Part shown: positions 31,401 to 47,102 of the stretch, piece by piece
Position numbering within the stretch: the first letter of the stretch is position 1
Layout of the letters: each line of letters begins with the position of its first letter
DNA from: Perognathus longimembris pacificus
Lineage: Eukaryota; Chordata; Mammalia; Rodentia; Heteromyidae
DNA: 64,000 bases
Reading direction: 5' to 3'
NCBI RefSeq assembly: GCF_023159225.1
Contig: NC_063161.1
Coordinates: 71,204,767 to 71,268,766 of the forward strand
The notes under the pieces: model-generated
Told to the model about the DNA's origin: nothing
Databases searched by the model: none
What the model saw: the letters and a program-made list of their open reading frames with translations, nothing else
Position numbers and translations under genes: made by a program

Positions 31401-34400
31401 GCCCCCTTGGCCCTCCTTTGTGCATGGGAGAGGGGGTTCTGCCTGCTTTCCTGACCTTTGTGTTCTTCCCCGTCCAGGGATGAGCACAGCTCTGACCCTT
31501 ACCACAGTGGTTATGAGATGCCCTATGCTGGGGGCGGTGGGGGCCCAACCTATGGCCCTCCTCAGCCCTGGGGCCACCCAGATGTCCACATCATGCAGCA
31601 CCACGTACTGCCTATCCAAGCCAGGTAAAGACCTGGGTTTCTGGGCACAGGGACCTGCTTGCCAGGTTGTGGGCTGGAGCCAGGGAGTGGGGCAGGCACA
31701 GGTATGCCTGTGGGGATGGCCACGGTGTCCTCTCCCTCACAATCATGCCTTCTTGCCTGGTGCCTGCAGGCTGGGCAGCATCGCCGAGATCGACCTGGGT
31801 GTGCCGCCGCCAGTGATGAAGAGCTTCAAGGAGTTCCTCCTCTCCTTGGACGACTCTGTGGATGAGACGGAGGCAGTGAAGCGCTACAACGACTATAAGC
31901 TGGACTTCCGCAGGCAGCAGATGCAGGACTTCTTCCTAGCTCACAAAGATGAGGAGTGGTGAGTGGCTCCTTCCCAGCCACCTTTGCCCACCCCTGCTGC
32001 AGCCCCGTCCTCATCCCTCCCCCCAGGCCCGGACTTCCTGCGGGAGGGGGCGGGGCAGCATTGGCTGAGGGGCTCCTTACTTCAGTGACTGCCCCCATGC
32101 ATCTCCCTTCTCCACTGTCCTCACTGAGACACCTCCGGGCAGCTGGCCCTTGGGGCAGCAGGCAGTCTGCCTCTCACCTGCTGGTACTGGGCCGTCTCGT
32201 CACCAGGACCTGTTTGCTGTGGCATCCTCCCAAAGGCGACCAGTGAATCCAGACGAGAAAAGCAAAGATCTCAGGGCCGTTTGACAGAAAAAGAATGCGT
32301 TTTTTTTTTCCTTTTGTGGATGTTTTAATTTTAATCAACCATCTTTTCCCCCCTTCCTGCTCCTCCTCCTCATCCTCTTTCTGCTCCTCCTCCTTGAAAA
32401 GAGCCAGAACTGGGAACTACACCCGCTCATCGACGGAGCTCGGAGCAAACCCACCTCCACCCCCACCATACCCAGCCCAAACATGAGCCCCTGGGCTGAG
32501 CCGCTCGGGTCCCGGCCAGGCAGACAGGCAGGGCACTGCTGTGCACAATGCAGCAGCTTAGCTGAATGTGATCACTCAGGCAGTCAGTCAGTCAGGGCCC
32601 CCACCGCGCAGTCCCGCGGGGCTGGGGCGTCTGGGCCGGGAGCCCCAGCCAGGAGCCAGCCGGCGCCCGCCAGCCAGAATGGGCCCTGGGCGCCACTAGT
32701 TAAATCTTGAGCTCTGTTTGACCAAGCAGCCAAGGTAAAGATCGTGGAGGTGACGCCTGCAGCTTTCCTTTCCTCTGCTCAACTTGTGGTTCTGTCCTGT
32801 CCTTCTGTCCCCTCTCTGGTCACTCTGTGTGTCTGTTTTGATCTCTCACATGCCTGTCGTTCTCTCTCCCTGCTCCTGCTCTGCCTAACCTTCCTCCTTC
32901 TTCTGTTTTCTCAGTTTGGTTTTTTGGTTTTCCCTTTGTTTTAAATCTCTGGGCCTTTTTCACACTTCCCCTTTCTTGTTTTCTTATATTCCTAATACCC
33001 TCTCCTCCACCATGCACCAATGCAGTGTTTTTATTTTTCACACTCCACCTTCCACCGTAACCCAGCAGCCCTTCTCTCTCCCCTGTGGGCAGTCCCTCAG
33101 GCTCTGGGCACTTCCATCTTTTCCTGTCCCTTTACCTCTCACCTTCCCGATGGAAAGGTGCCCTGCTTTTGATTTTCGTTTTCTATCCAATGAACTTCAG
33201 GTTTCCTTCTGTCTCCACCTGGGTGCAGGGAGCTGGCGGGAGCACCTCTGGTGACTAGTTTGGGGTTGGCCAGGAGAGGGGGTTCTCTGGGGCCTGTCGT
33301 TTGCTCACTTCTTTTCAAGCTCTGGGGAGTGACACCTTTCCTGTCGGTGTTCTGCAGAGGCTGGCCCACCCTGTGGCCCTTTGTCTTCCCCAAACCCAGA
33401 GTCCTTAGCTCCTGTGTTTCTCCCAGATCACTTCAGAGCACAACCTCTGGTTCCTTTTGGGGTGTAGGGTGGTTCTAGTGCACCCCTCTCCCCTAATCTC
33501 TGCTCTATGACCTTTTGTGGGTGTGAGAGGATGGGGGCTTCGCCCTGCCTTTCCTGGGCCCCTCCCCACAACCTGGCTGGGGCCTCTGGTGACTGCTCTC
33601 TTTGCCTCCTGATTCCTTCCCAGGTTTCGGTCTAAGTACCACCCAGACGAGGTGGGGAAGCGTCGGCAGGAAGCCCGGGGGGGCCTGCAGAACCGGCTGA
33701 GGGTCTTCCTGTCCCTCATGGAGAGTGGCTGGTTTGATAATCTCCTCCTGGACATAGACAAAGCAGATGCCATCGTCAAGATGCTGGATGCAGGTGTGGC
33801 ACTCACAGGGTCTCGCCTACGGGGTTGGAGTGAGTTGGCAGAAGGCAGGTCCTCAGACTGAACACACCTGTCTTTGTTGGCAGCTGTGATTAAGATGGAA
33901 GGAGGCACAGAGAATGACCTGCGCATCTTGGAACAGGAGGAGGAGGAGGAGCAGGCTGGAAAACCAGGAGAGCCCAGCAAGAAAGAGGAAGGCCGGGCTG
34001 GCCCAGGCTTGGGGGATGGAGAGCGCAAGGCCAATGAGAAGGATGATAAAAAAGAGGATGGCAAACAGGTGGGCTGTTGGCGCCAAGGAGCTGGAGCCGG
34101 GGTTCACCTGAGGGGGCGTGAGAGGAGCCTCACAAAGGTAAAAGGCAGTTCCAGTGACCATTTCCACTTGTAGGCTGAGAATGACAATTCGAGTGATGAC
34201 AAAACGAAGAAGTCTGAAGGGGATGGAGACGAGGAGAAGAAAGAAGACTCAGAGAAGGAAGCCAAAAAGGTAATCATCCGGTGTCCTGCATAGGGCTGGC
34301 ATTTGGGGCTGGGCCTGGCTGGGCCTGACACCACCCGCTCCTTTGGCACCCACAGAGCAAGAAGCGGAACAGAAAGCACAGTGGCGGCGACAGCTTCGAT

Positions 34401-37400
34401 GAGGGCAGTGTGTCTGAGTCCGAGTCTGAGTCTGAGAACGGCCAGGCGGAGGAGGAGAAGGAGGAGGCTGGTGAATTTCCCTTTGTGCTGCACAGGCCAG
34501 GGAAGGGGAGGATGTGGAGCTGCCTCCTACTGCGCAGTGCCAGCTTCCAACCAACCCCTACTTGTTCATGCACAGAAGATGCAGGCAAGGAGAAGGAGAA
34601 GCCCAAGGAAGATGAGAAGGAGAAGCCCAAGGACACAGCGGCGCTGGAGTGCAAGCCCCGGCCGCTGCACAAGACCTGCTCCCTCTTCATGCGCAACATT
34701 GCGCCTAACATCTCCCGGGCCGAGATCACGTCTGTGAGTGGGGAAGTGGGTCCTGTGGATGGGGTACACGGCTGCCTATGAAAAGGCAGTCTGGCGGGGC
34801 TGGGAATATGGCCTAGTGGCAAGAGCGCTTGCCTCCTACACATGAAGCTCTCGGTTCGATTCCCCAGCACCACGTATATGGAAAACGGCCAGGAGGGGTG
34901 CTGTGGCTCAGGTGGCAGAGTGCTAGCCTTGAGCGGGAAGAAGCCAGGGACAGTGCTCAGGCCCTGAGTCCAAGCCCCAGGACTGGCCAAAAAAAAGAAA
35001 AGGCAGTCTGGCCCTTTGGGGGGGCTCCCCTTCCACGGCCCACCCTTGGAGGGCCCTTGGGTGGTAACTGTTCTTAAGCTCATCAACTTTTGCTTGCCCC
35101 CCCCAGCATGGGAAGGTTTAAAAGAAAGGCATTTCACACTGGAAGCCTGGGGTTCTATCCCCAATATAGCCCAAGGAAAGGAAACCAGGTTTCTTTGGGG
35201 TTCTGAGGGGCAGTGGAGATGGGAGAGAGATGTGTGTCCTGGAATCACTTGTGACGGTTCTGCTCCCCTTCTCGCAGCTGTGTAAGAGATACCCAGGCTT
35301 TATGCGTGTAGCCCTGTCAGAGCCCCAGCCTGAGAGGAGGTGAGACGGTACTTGGATGCTTGCACTGAGGGAATGTGCAGGGGGAGCCCAGGACTGTGTG
35401 CTCATCTAACTTCCTCATGCAGGTTTTTCCGTCGCGGTTGGGTGACATTTGACCGCAGCGTTAACATTAAGGAGATCTGCTGGAACCTGCAGAACATCCG
35501 AGTAAGTGCGAGGAAGTTTGTGGGCCAGGCCCTCCTGTCTCTGCCCAGGCCTGCTGGCTTGGATGGAGCAAATGCTTTCTCTTGAGCTCCGCTCCTGGGC
35601 AGGTGGTCAGCTTTGTGCTTTGTGTCCCTCCAGCTCCGGGAGTGCGAGCTGAGCCCCGGTGTGAACAGGGACCTGACTCGGCGCGTCCGCAACATCAATG
35701 GCATCACACAGCACAAGCAGATTGTGCGCAACGACATCAAGCTGGCCGCCAAGCTGATCCACACGCTGGATGACAGGACGCAGCTCTGGGCCTCAGAGCC
35801 TGGCACACCTCCACTGCCAACTCTACCCACAGTCAGTAACTCCCCCGTACATGCCTCCTGGGACTCAGCCTTCCCTCACGGGTTTAGCCCTGTGGTGTCT
35901 GGGTGGCAGCTTCTTTGGTACAGACCCTTGTAGTCACCATAGCCTTGTGGAACAGGTTCAGATATGCCTTCAGCCATGGCTCCCCGGGTCCCCACCCCGA
36001 GGGCTTTGCCTCCACACTGTCTTTTCACCACCAGAGTCTGCCCTCGCAAAACCCAATCTTGAAGAACATCACCGACTACCTGATAGAGGAAGTTAGTGCT
36101 GAGGAGGAGGAACTGCTGGGGAGCAGCGGAGGGGCCCCCCCTGAGGAGCCTCCCAAGGAAGGGAACCCGGCAGAGATAAATGTGGAGCGCGACGAGAAGC
36201 TGATCAAGGTACCATCCACAGCTGGGCATGGGGCAAGCACAGCATGGTGGGTGGTGGAGGGCTGGCGTGGTGACCAGGCTTTCTGTGCCCCCCCAGGTTT
36301 TGGACAAGCTCCTTCTCTATCTGCGCATTGTGCATTCCCTGGATTATTACAACACCTGCGAGTATCCCAATGAGGATGAGATGCCCAACCGCTGTGGCAT
36401 CATCCATGTTCGGGGTCCCATGCCTCCCAATCGCATCAGTCACGGGGAGGGTGAGTACCATTCCCTTCCACTGGCCAGTCCCCACCTCCCTGCCTTGTGC
36501 CTGGCTACCTCCTCCAACCTACCTCTGTTCTCCAACCTAGTGCTGGAATGGCAGAAGACCTTCGAGGAGAAGCTGACTCCTCTGCTGAGCGTGCGGGAAT
36601 CCCTCTCAGAGGAAGAAGCCCAGAAGATGGGGCGCAAAGACCCTGAGCAGGAAGTGGAAAAGTTTGTCACCTCCAACACCCAGGAACTGGGCAAGGATAA
36701 GTGGCTATGTCCTCTCAGTGGCAAGAAATTCAAGGTCTGGAATGCCAGGGAGAATTGGTGGGCTAGATGGTGGTATGGGAGGAGGAGGGGGCTGTGGACC
36801 TTCTGGGTTGGGTGTGGGAGTGAGGAACCCATGTGGTCTCTGGACTGACCTTCTCCTCTTTACCCAGGGTCCAGAGTTTGTGCGCAAACACATCTTTAAC
36901 AAGCATGCAGAGAAGATTGAGGAAGTGAAAAAGGAGGTGGCATTTTTTAACAACTTCCTCACAGATGCCAAGCGCCCGGCTCTCCCAGAGATCAAGCCAG
37001 CTCAGCCACCAGGCCCTGCCCAGAGTAAGATACGATCCATGGGGGTCTGGCAGTCATTCCCCACCTACTCAGGTCATATTTGTCCTGTCTTTCCTTGCCC
37101 CCCCCCCCCCGCAGTAATTCATGTCCCTGTCCATGTTGTACTCCCCCCAGGCCTGACCCCGGGACTCCCCTACCCGCACCAGACACCACAGGGCCTGATG
37201 CCCTATGGTCAGCCCCGGCCTCCCATCTTGGGCTATGGGGGTAAGTTCAGAGTTCCGGAGGGAGATGGAAGGAGCTTGGTGGCTATGTGGAAGGGGGCCT
37301 GGAGGAAGAAGGCTGAGCTAGGCTATGGGTGAACTGTGGCTTTCTCCTAGCAGGAGCTGTCCGCCCTGCAGTCCCCACAGGAGGGCCTCCCTATCCCCAC

Positions 37401-37636
37401 GCTCCCTATGGTGCTGGCCGAGGGAACTATGACGCTTTCCGAGGCCAGGGAGGTTATCCTGGAAAACCTCGCAACAGGTGAGCAGCACCCAAATGTCCAT
37501 CTTTGCCTCCTTCAGACTTGGGGGCCTCATTCATGCTCATCTGCCTTTCTAACCTCACAGGATGGTACGAGGAGACCCCAGAGCCATTGTGGAGTACCGA
37601 GACCTTGATGCCCCCGATGATGTGGATTTCTTTTGA
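28446..37636 (+). CDS. SRRT: SRRT (ARS2), serrate RNA effector molecule
   Basis: It encodes the nuclear scaffold that links the cap-binding complex to microRNA processing, histone mRNA 3'-end formation and RNA decay. Coding exons: 28446-28567, 31182-31310, 31478-31624, 31770-31958, 33624-33793, 33884-34068, 34174-34269, 34356-34470, 34576-34733, 35278-35339, 35423-35501, 35634-35831, 36035-36208, 36297-36450, 36541-36734, 36868-37024, 37151-37240 (or from 37115), 37351-37477 and 37561-37636. The short form is 873 residues, against 876 in human as I recall. An Arg/Asp/Ser-rich N-terminus ([16 protein letters not shown]) leads to the conserved N-terminal domain, acidic/Lys-rich linkers, an RRM-like domain ([12 protein letters not shown]) and the zinc finger (CPLSGKKF ... 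HIFNKH). The Gly/Pro-rich tail ends [12 protein letters not shown], the cap-binding-complex contact. Exon 12 appears three residues longer than in human. Confidence 0.96.
29030..29320 (-). repeat. GT/GCAT simple repeat and reversed 7SL-like dimer
   Basis: GT units (29033-29058) and GCAT units (29064-29082) precede a reversed dimer at about 29110-29315 in SRRT intron 1. Confidence 0.75.
29321..29965. other. Repeat-poor part of SRRT intron 1
   Basis: About 640 bases of A/T-rich sequence contain no recognised SINE, L1 end or exon. Confidence 0.4.
29985..30235 (-). repeat. Dimeric SINE, 7SL-like left half, reverse
   Basis: It contains TTGCTCAAGGCTAGTGCTCT, a G-run-expanded linker, and CAGGTGTGAGCCACCTGCAC. 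Confidence 0.75.
30238..30479 (-). repeat. Young reversed ID-Geo with perfect duplication
   Basis: The element is 30252-30465 with a long T tract. TTGAAGAGATTTTT flanks it at 30238-30251 and 30466-30479. It has the TTCCCGCTCAAGG and GAACCTAGGGCCTC variants of the young subfamily. Confidence 0.9.
30480..31181. other. SINE-free 3' part of SRRT intron 1
   Basis: Seven hundred bases hold no recognised repeat or extra exon. The segment ends in the acceptor of SRRT coding exon 2. Confidence 0.4.
31959..33623 (+). other. SRRT: SRRT intron 4, 1.66 kb without SINEs
   Basis: Unlike most long introns here, it contains no ID-Geo or 7SL-like dimer. It holds CTC/CCT-rich tracts (32350-32400), a short CAGT tandem (32578-32595) and long C/T-rich stretches. 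No internal exon with good splice sites was identified. Confidence 0.55.
34781..35012 (+). repeat. Young forward ID-Geo with perfect duplication in SRRT intron 9
   Basis: The element is 34796-34997. AAAAGGCAGTCTGGC flanks it at 34781-34795 and 34998-35012. It carries GAGCGGGAAGAAGCC. Confidence 0.9.
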
Positions 37637-37716
37637 GCCCCCCTACTAGTGTTGTCTGTACTTGTGACTGCCTTGTCCCATCCACTGAGAACTTTTTGTA
37701 CGTTAGCATTACTGCC

Positions 37717-37722
37717 AGTAAA
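37717..37722 (+). terminator. SRRT: Variant poly(A) signal of SRRT
   Basis: AGTAAA within GCCAGTAAAAGCAC lies 80 bases after the stop. No AATAAA is nearer on this strand, so this common variant is the likely signal. Confidence 0.65.
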
Positions 37723-37797
37723 AGCACTTCAAGTAGTGACTCCGTGTCCTTGATCACTTTGAGATCAGCCCAGAACGCCTGGATCTGCTAGGGCCAC

Positions 37798-37803
37798 TTT
37801 ATT
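37798..37803 (-). terminator. UFSP1: Poly(A) signal of UFSP1
   Basis: TTTATT on the + strand is AATAAA on the minus strand, about 60 bases past the UFSP1 stop. Cleavage would fall near 37780, within about 50 bases of the predicted SRRT end. Confidence 0.75.
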
Positions 37804-37863
37804 ACTGCTGGGAGCCCCGAGGAGGAGCACACAAGGATGGTTCAGTTCTGGGCCCCCAGGCCC

Positions 37864-38529
37864 TCAGTCCAGGGTGGGTGGCTGCTTCTCGGAGTCCCGA
37901 CTAGTCAGACACAGGTTGTAGAAGGAGTTGGGGTCAAAGGCTGTGCTCACCTCTCTCCAGCCCACCCACCCGCCGGCCTGCAGTTCACTGGGGCTTTTCG
38001 GGGTGCCCCAGTAGTGCGGGTCCAAAATCAATACGTAGGCCTGGGCGCCAGGCCCCAGGCAGACTCCCAGCAGGGCCTTGGAGCGGGCATCCGCGTCCCC
38101 TCCCACCATCACGGGTCCCCCGCCCCCCGTGAAGTGGGAGTAGAGCCTCTCCAGCTCCCCCCGAAGCCCAGCCCCGCGGGGCACGTGGCACAGGCGCCCC
38201 ACAGGGCCCTCGAAGTGGTCCAGGCAGAGGCTGGCTTCCACACAGCCGATCCAGCTCCGGGAGCCCCGGAAGCCTGGGGGCTTGTCACCCATGTCCTCCA
38301 GAGCGGCCTGCACGGCGTCCAGCGCCGGCACGCTAGCGGGGAGGCCCCTGGGCCAGGAACACAGCGTCTGCAGCGTGCGGTAGCCGCAGCCCCAGCCGCG
38401 GTCATCCAGGCCGTCGCAGCCGTAGTGGTAGTAGAGATAGTGGCCCGACAGGAGCGCCACGCGCGCGGGGCCGCCGCTTGGCGGAGCCAGGCCCTGGTGC
38501 ACGTCCCGCAGCGGCGTCGCGGCCCCCAT
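37864..38529 (-). CDS. UFSP1: UFSP1, UFM1-specific cysteine protease
   Basis: It matures the ubiquitin-like modifier UFM1 and removes it from targets. The gene is one exon of 221 codons from the ATG at 38529, which has a strong context (G at -3 and +4). The catalytic cysteine lies in DRGWGCGYR at residue 48; the Asp and His lie in LDPHYWG at residues 170 and 172. Cys-to-Asp and Cys-to-His distances (122 and 124) equal the mouse triad C53/D175/H177 as I recall it. The frame stays open upstream to about 38682 without another ATG, so a near-cognate upstream start, as reported for human UFSP1, is possible. It converges on SRRT and lies just downstream of ACHE on the same strand. Confidence 0.92.
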   Translation of the reverse strand: MGAATPLRDVHQGLAPPSGGPARVALLSGHYLYYHYGCDGLDDRGWGCGYRTLQTLCSWPRGLPASVPALDAVQAALEDMGDKPPGFRGSRSWIGCVEASLCLDHFEGPVGRLCHVPRGAGLRGELERLYSHFTGGGGPVMVGGDADARSKALLGVCLGPGAQAYVLILDPHYWGTPKSPSELQAGGWVGWREVSTAFDPNSFYNLCLTSRDSEKQPPTLD

Positions 38530-38860
38530 CACCTGCCGCGCACAGCGTAACTCGATGGGATTCCTCAGCGTAGGGTCTGGCCTGGGGTGCTCGCCGAGCT
38601 GAGCCGGAGCGGACCACGGGATGACTGGAGAGGCGGACACGGGGCGACAGCGAGCAGGAGTTCCCACAATGCGCTGCTGCACTTATGCGGCACTGCGCAG
38701 GTGCGAGCTCCGCTTGGTGAGCGGGGCCTGCTGTGGGGGTGGGGCAACGGCCTTATACGCCTGCGCCCTGCACGTTCTCGGCTGCGAGCTCTGCCCCTCC
38801 ACTCTCCCGCCCCCACAGGTCCCCAGCCCCGTTCCCAGTCGCGCACGCGCTTGGCTATAA
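38530..38860 (-). promoter_or_regulatory. UFSP1: UFSP1 upstream region, overlapping the ACHE 3' end
   Basis: The segment between the UFSP1 start and the ACHE poly(A) signal is about 330 bases, GC-rich and without a TATA box, and must hold the UFSP1 promoter. Motifs such as GCGCAGG and CGCATGCGC-like stretches are visible, but no start site can be set. Confidence 0.45.
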
Positions 38861-38863
38861 CAG

Positions 38864-38869
38864 TTTATT
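38864..38869 (-). terminator. ACHE: Poly(A) signal of ACHE
   Basis: TTTATT on the + strand (AATAAA on the minus strand) lies about 155 bases past the ACHE T-exon stop. Confidence 0.75.
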
Positions 38870-39023
38870 GGCAGCCCAGAGGGGCGAAGGCACCGCGGGG
38901 GAGGCCGCTCGGCCCGGGACATGCAGAGGGCGGGAGCCCGGGGGGTGGGCGGGCGGCACGGTCTGGGGCTCGTCTGCTACAGCCCAGACCGTAAATAAAT
39001 AAGAGTATGTACAGCCGGTCTCC

Positions 39024-44347
<5,324 letters not shown>

Positions 44348-44520
44348 CTGAGGCCGGGCCGGGCCGCGCCGGGCCGCGCCGGGAGCTGCAGGCGGCCGGT
44401 GTAACCGGCGCAGGCGGAGCCGACAGTGACAGCCGCCGCCTCCGCCCCCCGCGCACGCCCCGGGCCGCGGCGCCCCCGCCCCGCCCCCGCCCCGCCCCTG
44501 CCCACCCCCTTCCCCCCTCC
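44348..44520 (-). promoter_or_regulatory. ACHE: ACHE noncoding exon 1 and proximal promoter
   Basis: A donor on the minus strand (CTCAG followed by GTGAGT) ends the exon at 44348. Upstream, alternating GGGGCGGGG/GGGGGCGGGG boxes (44466-44502) give overlapping SP1/EGR-type sites and there is no TATA box. The start site is presumed at about 44400-44460. Confidence 0.6.
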
Positions 44521-45590
44521 CGGGACCCCGCGCCCCGACGCACTCCAGGTGATGGACGCCGACGGACGCGCAGACGCGCGGGGCCGGACGAGGCCCGGAG
44601 GTCCGCGCGACGGCGGGGCCGGCCCCACGTGACCCGCCGACCCCGCACGCGGCCACGGGCACTCCGACGTCTGCAGACTGTCTCGCCCGGACCGCTGCGG
44701 CCGGGGCCGAGAGCATCGGTGCCCCCCCAGGACGCGGCCCGGGCCCGGGGGCTGCGCCGCCCTCCGGTGGGCGGGAGGGCACGGGGCGCCCCGCGGGTGC
44801 GGGACACCTGAGGGGACGAGGGAACGCGGACCCCCGGGGACCCAGGTGACGCGGGGACGCCGAGAGGGAAGGCTGAGGAGGCGGCACGCACCGGGCGGCG
44901 GGGCCGGCCGCACCCCGCACCCCAGACCCCCGGCCCGCGGGGGGCTGACGCCGGCTCCGGGACGGGGGACACGGGCTGTCGTCACCCGCGTCCGGCGGGC
45001 CATGACATCACCAGGCCGGGCTGCCATTGGCCGATGCCGCCAGCAAGTGGGCGCGGCTCGGCCCCGGCGCCCCTCGGCCGGGCGCGGGGGTCAAGCGGGG
45101 CAGCGCAGCCGTGGGGATGCGGGCGCCCCAACCCCCCCACCCCGGGGGCCTGGCGGGTGGGGATCCCGGCCGCGGCGATGCGAGCGCAGAGCCCCCGAGA
45201 GCCTGGCGGGTGGGGACTCCGGCGGGCTCCCCGGCTCCGGGAGGCGCTGCGGGGCGGGGCGGGGCGGGGGCGGGAGGGTCGGGGCGCACCCTCGCGCGCT
45301 CTCGGGGTCTCGGAAGTGGGATCCTCGGGCGTCTGGAGTCCAGCCGCGTCCCGGGCGGCGCGGATCCCTGGCGGCGCGGTTCCGAGCTCTGACCCCGCCC
45401 AGCCTGCAGGACCCCTTGCCCCGCACCGGACACCCACCTCGCCCGCGGTTCCCCGGCCAGTTCTCCAGCGCCGCCGCCAGGTGGAGCCAAAGGTGGACGC
45501 TCGGGGTCGGGGTTGGGGTCCGGGTGCCGCCCGGCGCCCCTGCCGGGGGCCGCAAGAAAGGGCAGAGGGCCCCGGATGACCGCAGCCGGC
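44521..45590. promoter_or_regulatory. CpG island upstream of ACHE
   Basis: The island continues about 1 kb beyond the ACHE exon, with a CACGTG E-box at 44626-44631 and many GGCGGGG motifs. It may hold alternative ACHE first exons or a divergent noncoding start. The long open frames here lack recognisable domains. Confidence 0.5.
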
Positions 45591-45690
45591 GCCGGGGTGG
45601 CTCACACCTGTCACCCCAGCCACTCAGGGGGCCGAGATCTGAGGACCGCGGTTCCAAGCCAGCCCGGCACGAAAGTCCGCGAGACTGATC
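45591..45690 (+). repeat. SINE left half in GC-rich DNA
   Basis: GGGTGGCTCACACCTGTCAC, GGGGGCCGAGATCTGAGGAC and CCAATGAACCAGCAAAATG show a 7SL-like left half and linker. The right half is missing. Confidence 0.75.
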
Positions 45691-45837
45691 GCCAATGAAC
45701 CAGCAAAATGTCTCAAACAAGAGATACTCTCCCTGGGAACAGGTGTAGGAGTCAGGAGAGACTCCATGTTTCAGCAGCCTCCCAAAGCTTTTCACCTTCC
45801 TGGTATGGGCCTCAGTTTTCTCATTTGGTCGGATCGG

Positions 45838-45840
<3 letters not shown>
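45691..45840. other. Unassigned sequence
   Basis: No feature is recognised. Confidence 0.3.
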
Positions 45841-45891
<51 letters not shown>

Positions 45892-46122
45892 AAGAGAGAT
45901 TGCACACGTGCATGTGTGCCTCAGCTTGAATTCAGGGCCTCTAGCTGCCCCTGAGTTTTTTTGCTCAAGGCTGGTGCTCCACCACTTGAGCCACAGCTCC
46001 ACTTTTGGGTTTTTGGTGGTTCATTGGAGATGAGTTCCATGGATTCTCCCGACCCAGCTGGTCTTGAACTGTGATCCTTTGTAGCTAGGCCAGGATCACA
46101 GGCACAAGCCACCGGCATCTGG
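45841..46122 (-). repeat. GT/GA microsatellite and reversed 7SL-like dimer
   Basis: About 19 GT units and a GA tract (45841-45898) precede a reversed dimer at 45915-46122 (GCTCAAGGCTGGTGCTCCAC ... CAAGCCACCGGCATCTGG). Confidence 0.8.
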
Positions 46123-46164
46123 CTGGGTAGAAGTCTTAGGCATGCATTCTTTTGATTTTTTTTC

Positions 46165-46275
46165 TTCTTCTTTTTGAGAGAGTCTAGGTAGTCTGAGCAG
46201 GCCTTGATCTCACGCTCCTCCTACCTCAGTCTCCAGAATCCTGGGATTCTAGGCATGTGCCACCATACCTGGCTC
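46165..46275 (-). repeat. Old B1-like SINE, reverse
   Basis: GAGAGAGTCTAGGTAGTCTG and CTGGGATTCTAGGCATGTGC are a reversed B1 pattern. Confidence 0.55.
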
Positions 46276-46664
46276 TTAAAACCTGCCTTCTTTTCAAGTG
46301 CTCAGGGCATCTCAGGAGGGTGGCCTTGAAGTCTACAGGAAGAGAATTGTTGGACAAGGTCGTCAGGGGGAATCCAGAGAGGTCACAGGCTGCCGAGGCC
46401 ATCCGGGGAGCTGTGGTATTAGGACCAGAACACCAGGTAACTCAGAACTTGCTGGTCATGAAAATAGAATTTCAACCTTTTGCTAGCACTGGTGGAAGCT
46501 GTCCACTAGAGGGCGCGGTATGGGTGCTGTGGGCACCCCGAGGAGCAGCGTGCAGGGACTGGGCTGTGAGGGCTGGAGTAGGGAGAGAGGGAGAACAAGG
46601 GGTCACAGGTGGGGCAGCCCTGGCCTGACAATTATTCTAGGGAGGGAAAGAGGAAAGAGGAAAG
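46276..46664. other. Unassigned intergenic sequence
   Basis: No gene or repeat is recognised until a purine-rich stretch begins near 46640, directly before the left arm of the inverted repeat. Confidence 0.35.
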
Positions 46665-46721
46665 AGGAAGGCCTAAGAGAAGCTCAGGCCAGACTCCCAC
46701 ATCCCTCTTCAGGAGGGCCTG
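46665..46721 (+). repeat. Left arm of a perfect 57-bp inverted repeat
   Basis: It runs from AGGAAGGCCTAAGAG to CAGGAGGGCCTG and is the exact reverse complement of 47827-47883. The flanks diverge immediately, but the outer side of both arms is purine-rich when read in the same orientation. Confidence 0.95.
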
Positions 46722-46869
46722 TTAGGCAACCCTTAGGCTAGTGGGGAAACTGAGGACATACAGGGACCAGCCTTCCCTCTGGGACCCTTTCTTGTGTCCC
46801 CTGTCATGAGAACACAGCCAAGACAGGAGTGTGAGTGAACTCTGGCTTCAACCCCTAAGATCTTTTTGT

Positions 46870-47102
46870 GTGTGTGTGCTGGTTCTGGGCCTTGAACTCG
46901 GGGCCTGGGCGCTGTCCCTGAGCCTTTTCACTCAAGGCTGGTGCTCTGCCACTTGAGCCACAGCTTCACGTCTGGCCTTTTTTTCTTTTTGGTGGTTAAT
47001 TGGAGATGAGAGTCTCAGACTTTCCTGTCTCAGCTGGCTTCGAACCTCAGTCCTCAGATCTCAGCCTCCTGAGTAGCTAGGATGAGAGGTGTGAGCCCCC
47101 AA
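46870..47102 (-). repeat. Dimeric SINE, reverse, inside the inverted-repeat spacer
   Basis: GTTCTGGGCCTTGAACTCGG ... AGCCTCCTGAGTAGCTAGGA shows a complete reversed 7SL-like dimer. Confidence 0.85.

Noticed and set aside
44846..45688. 280-codon plus-strand open frame upstream of ACHE
   Set aside because: It lies in a CpG island and ends inside a SINE. No domain or splice support is visible.
46257..46741. Open frames next to the left arm of the inverted repeat, considered as a small gene
   Set aside because: There are no splice sites, domain or promoter. The shared peptide GLREAQARLPHPSSGGP in two places is explained by the inverted repeat itself.
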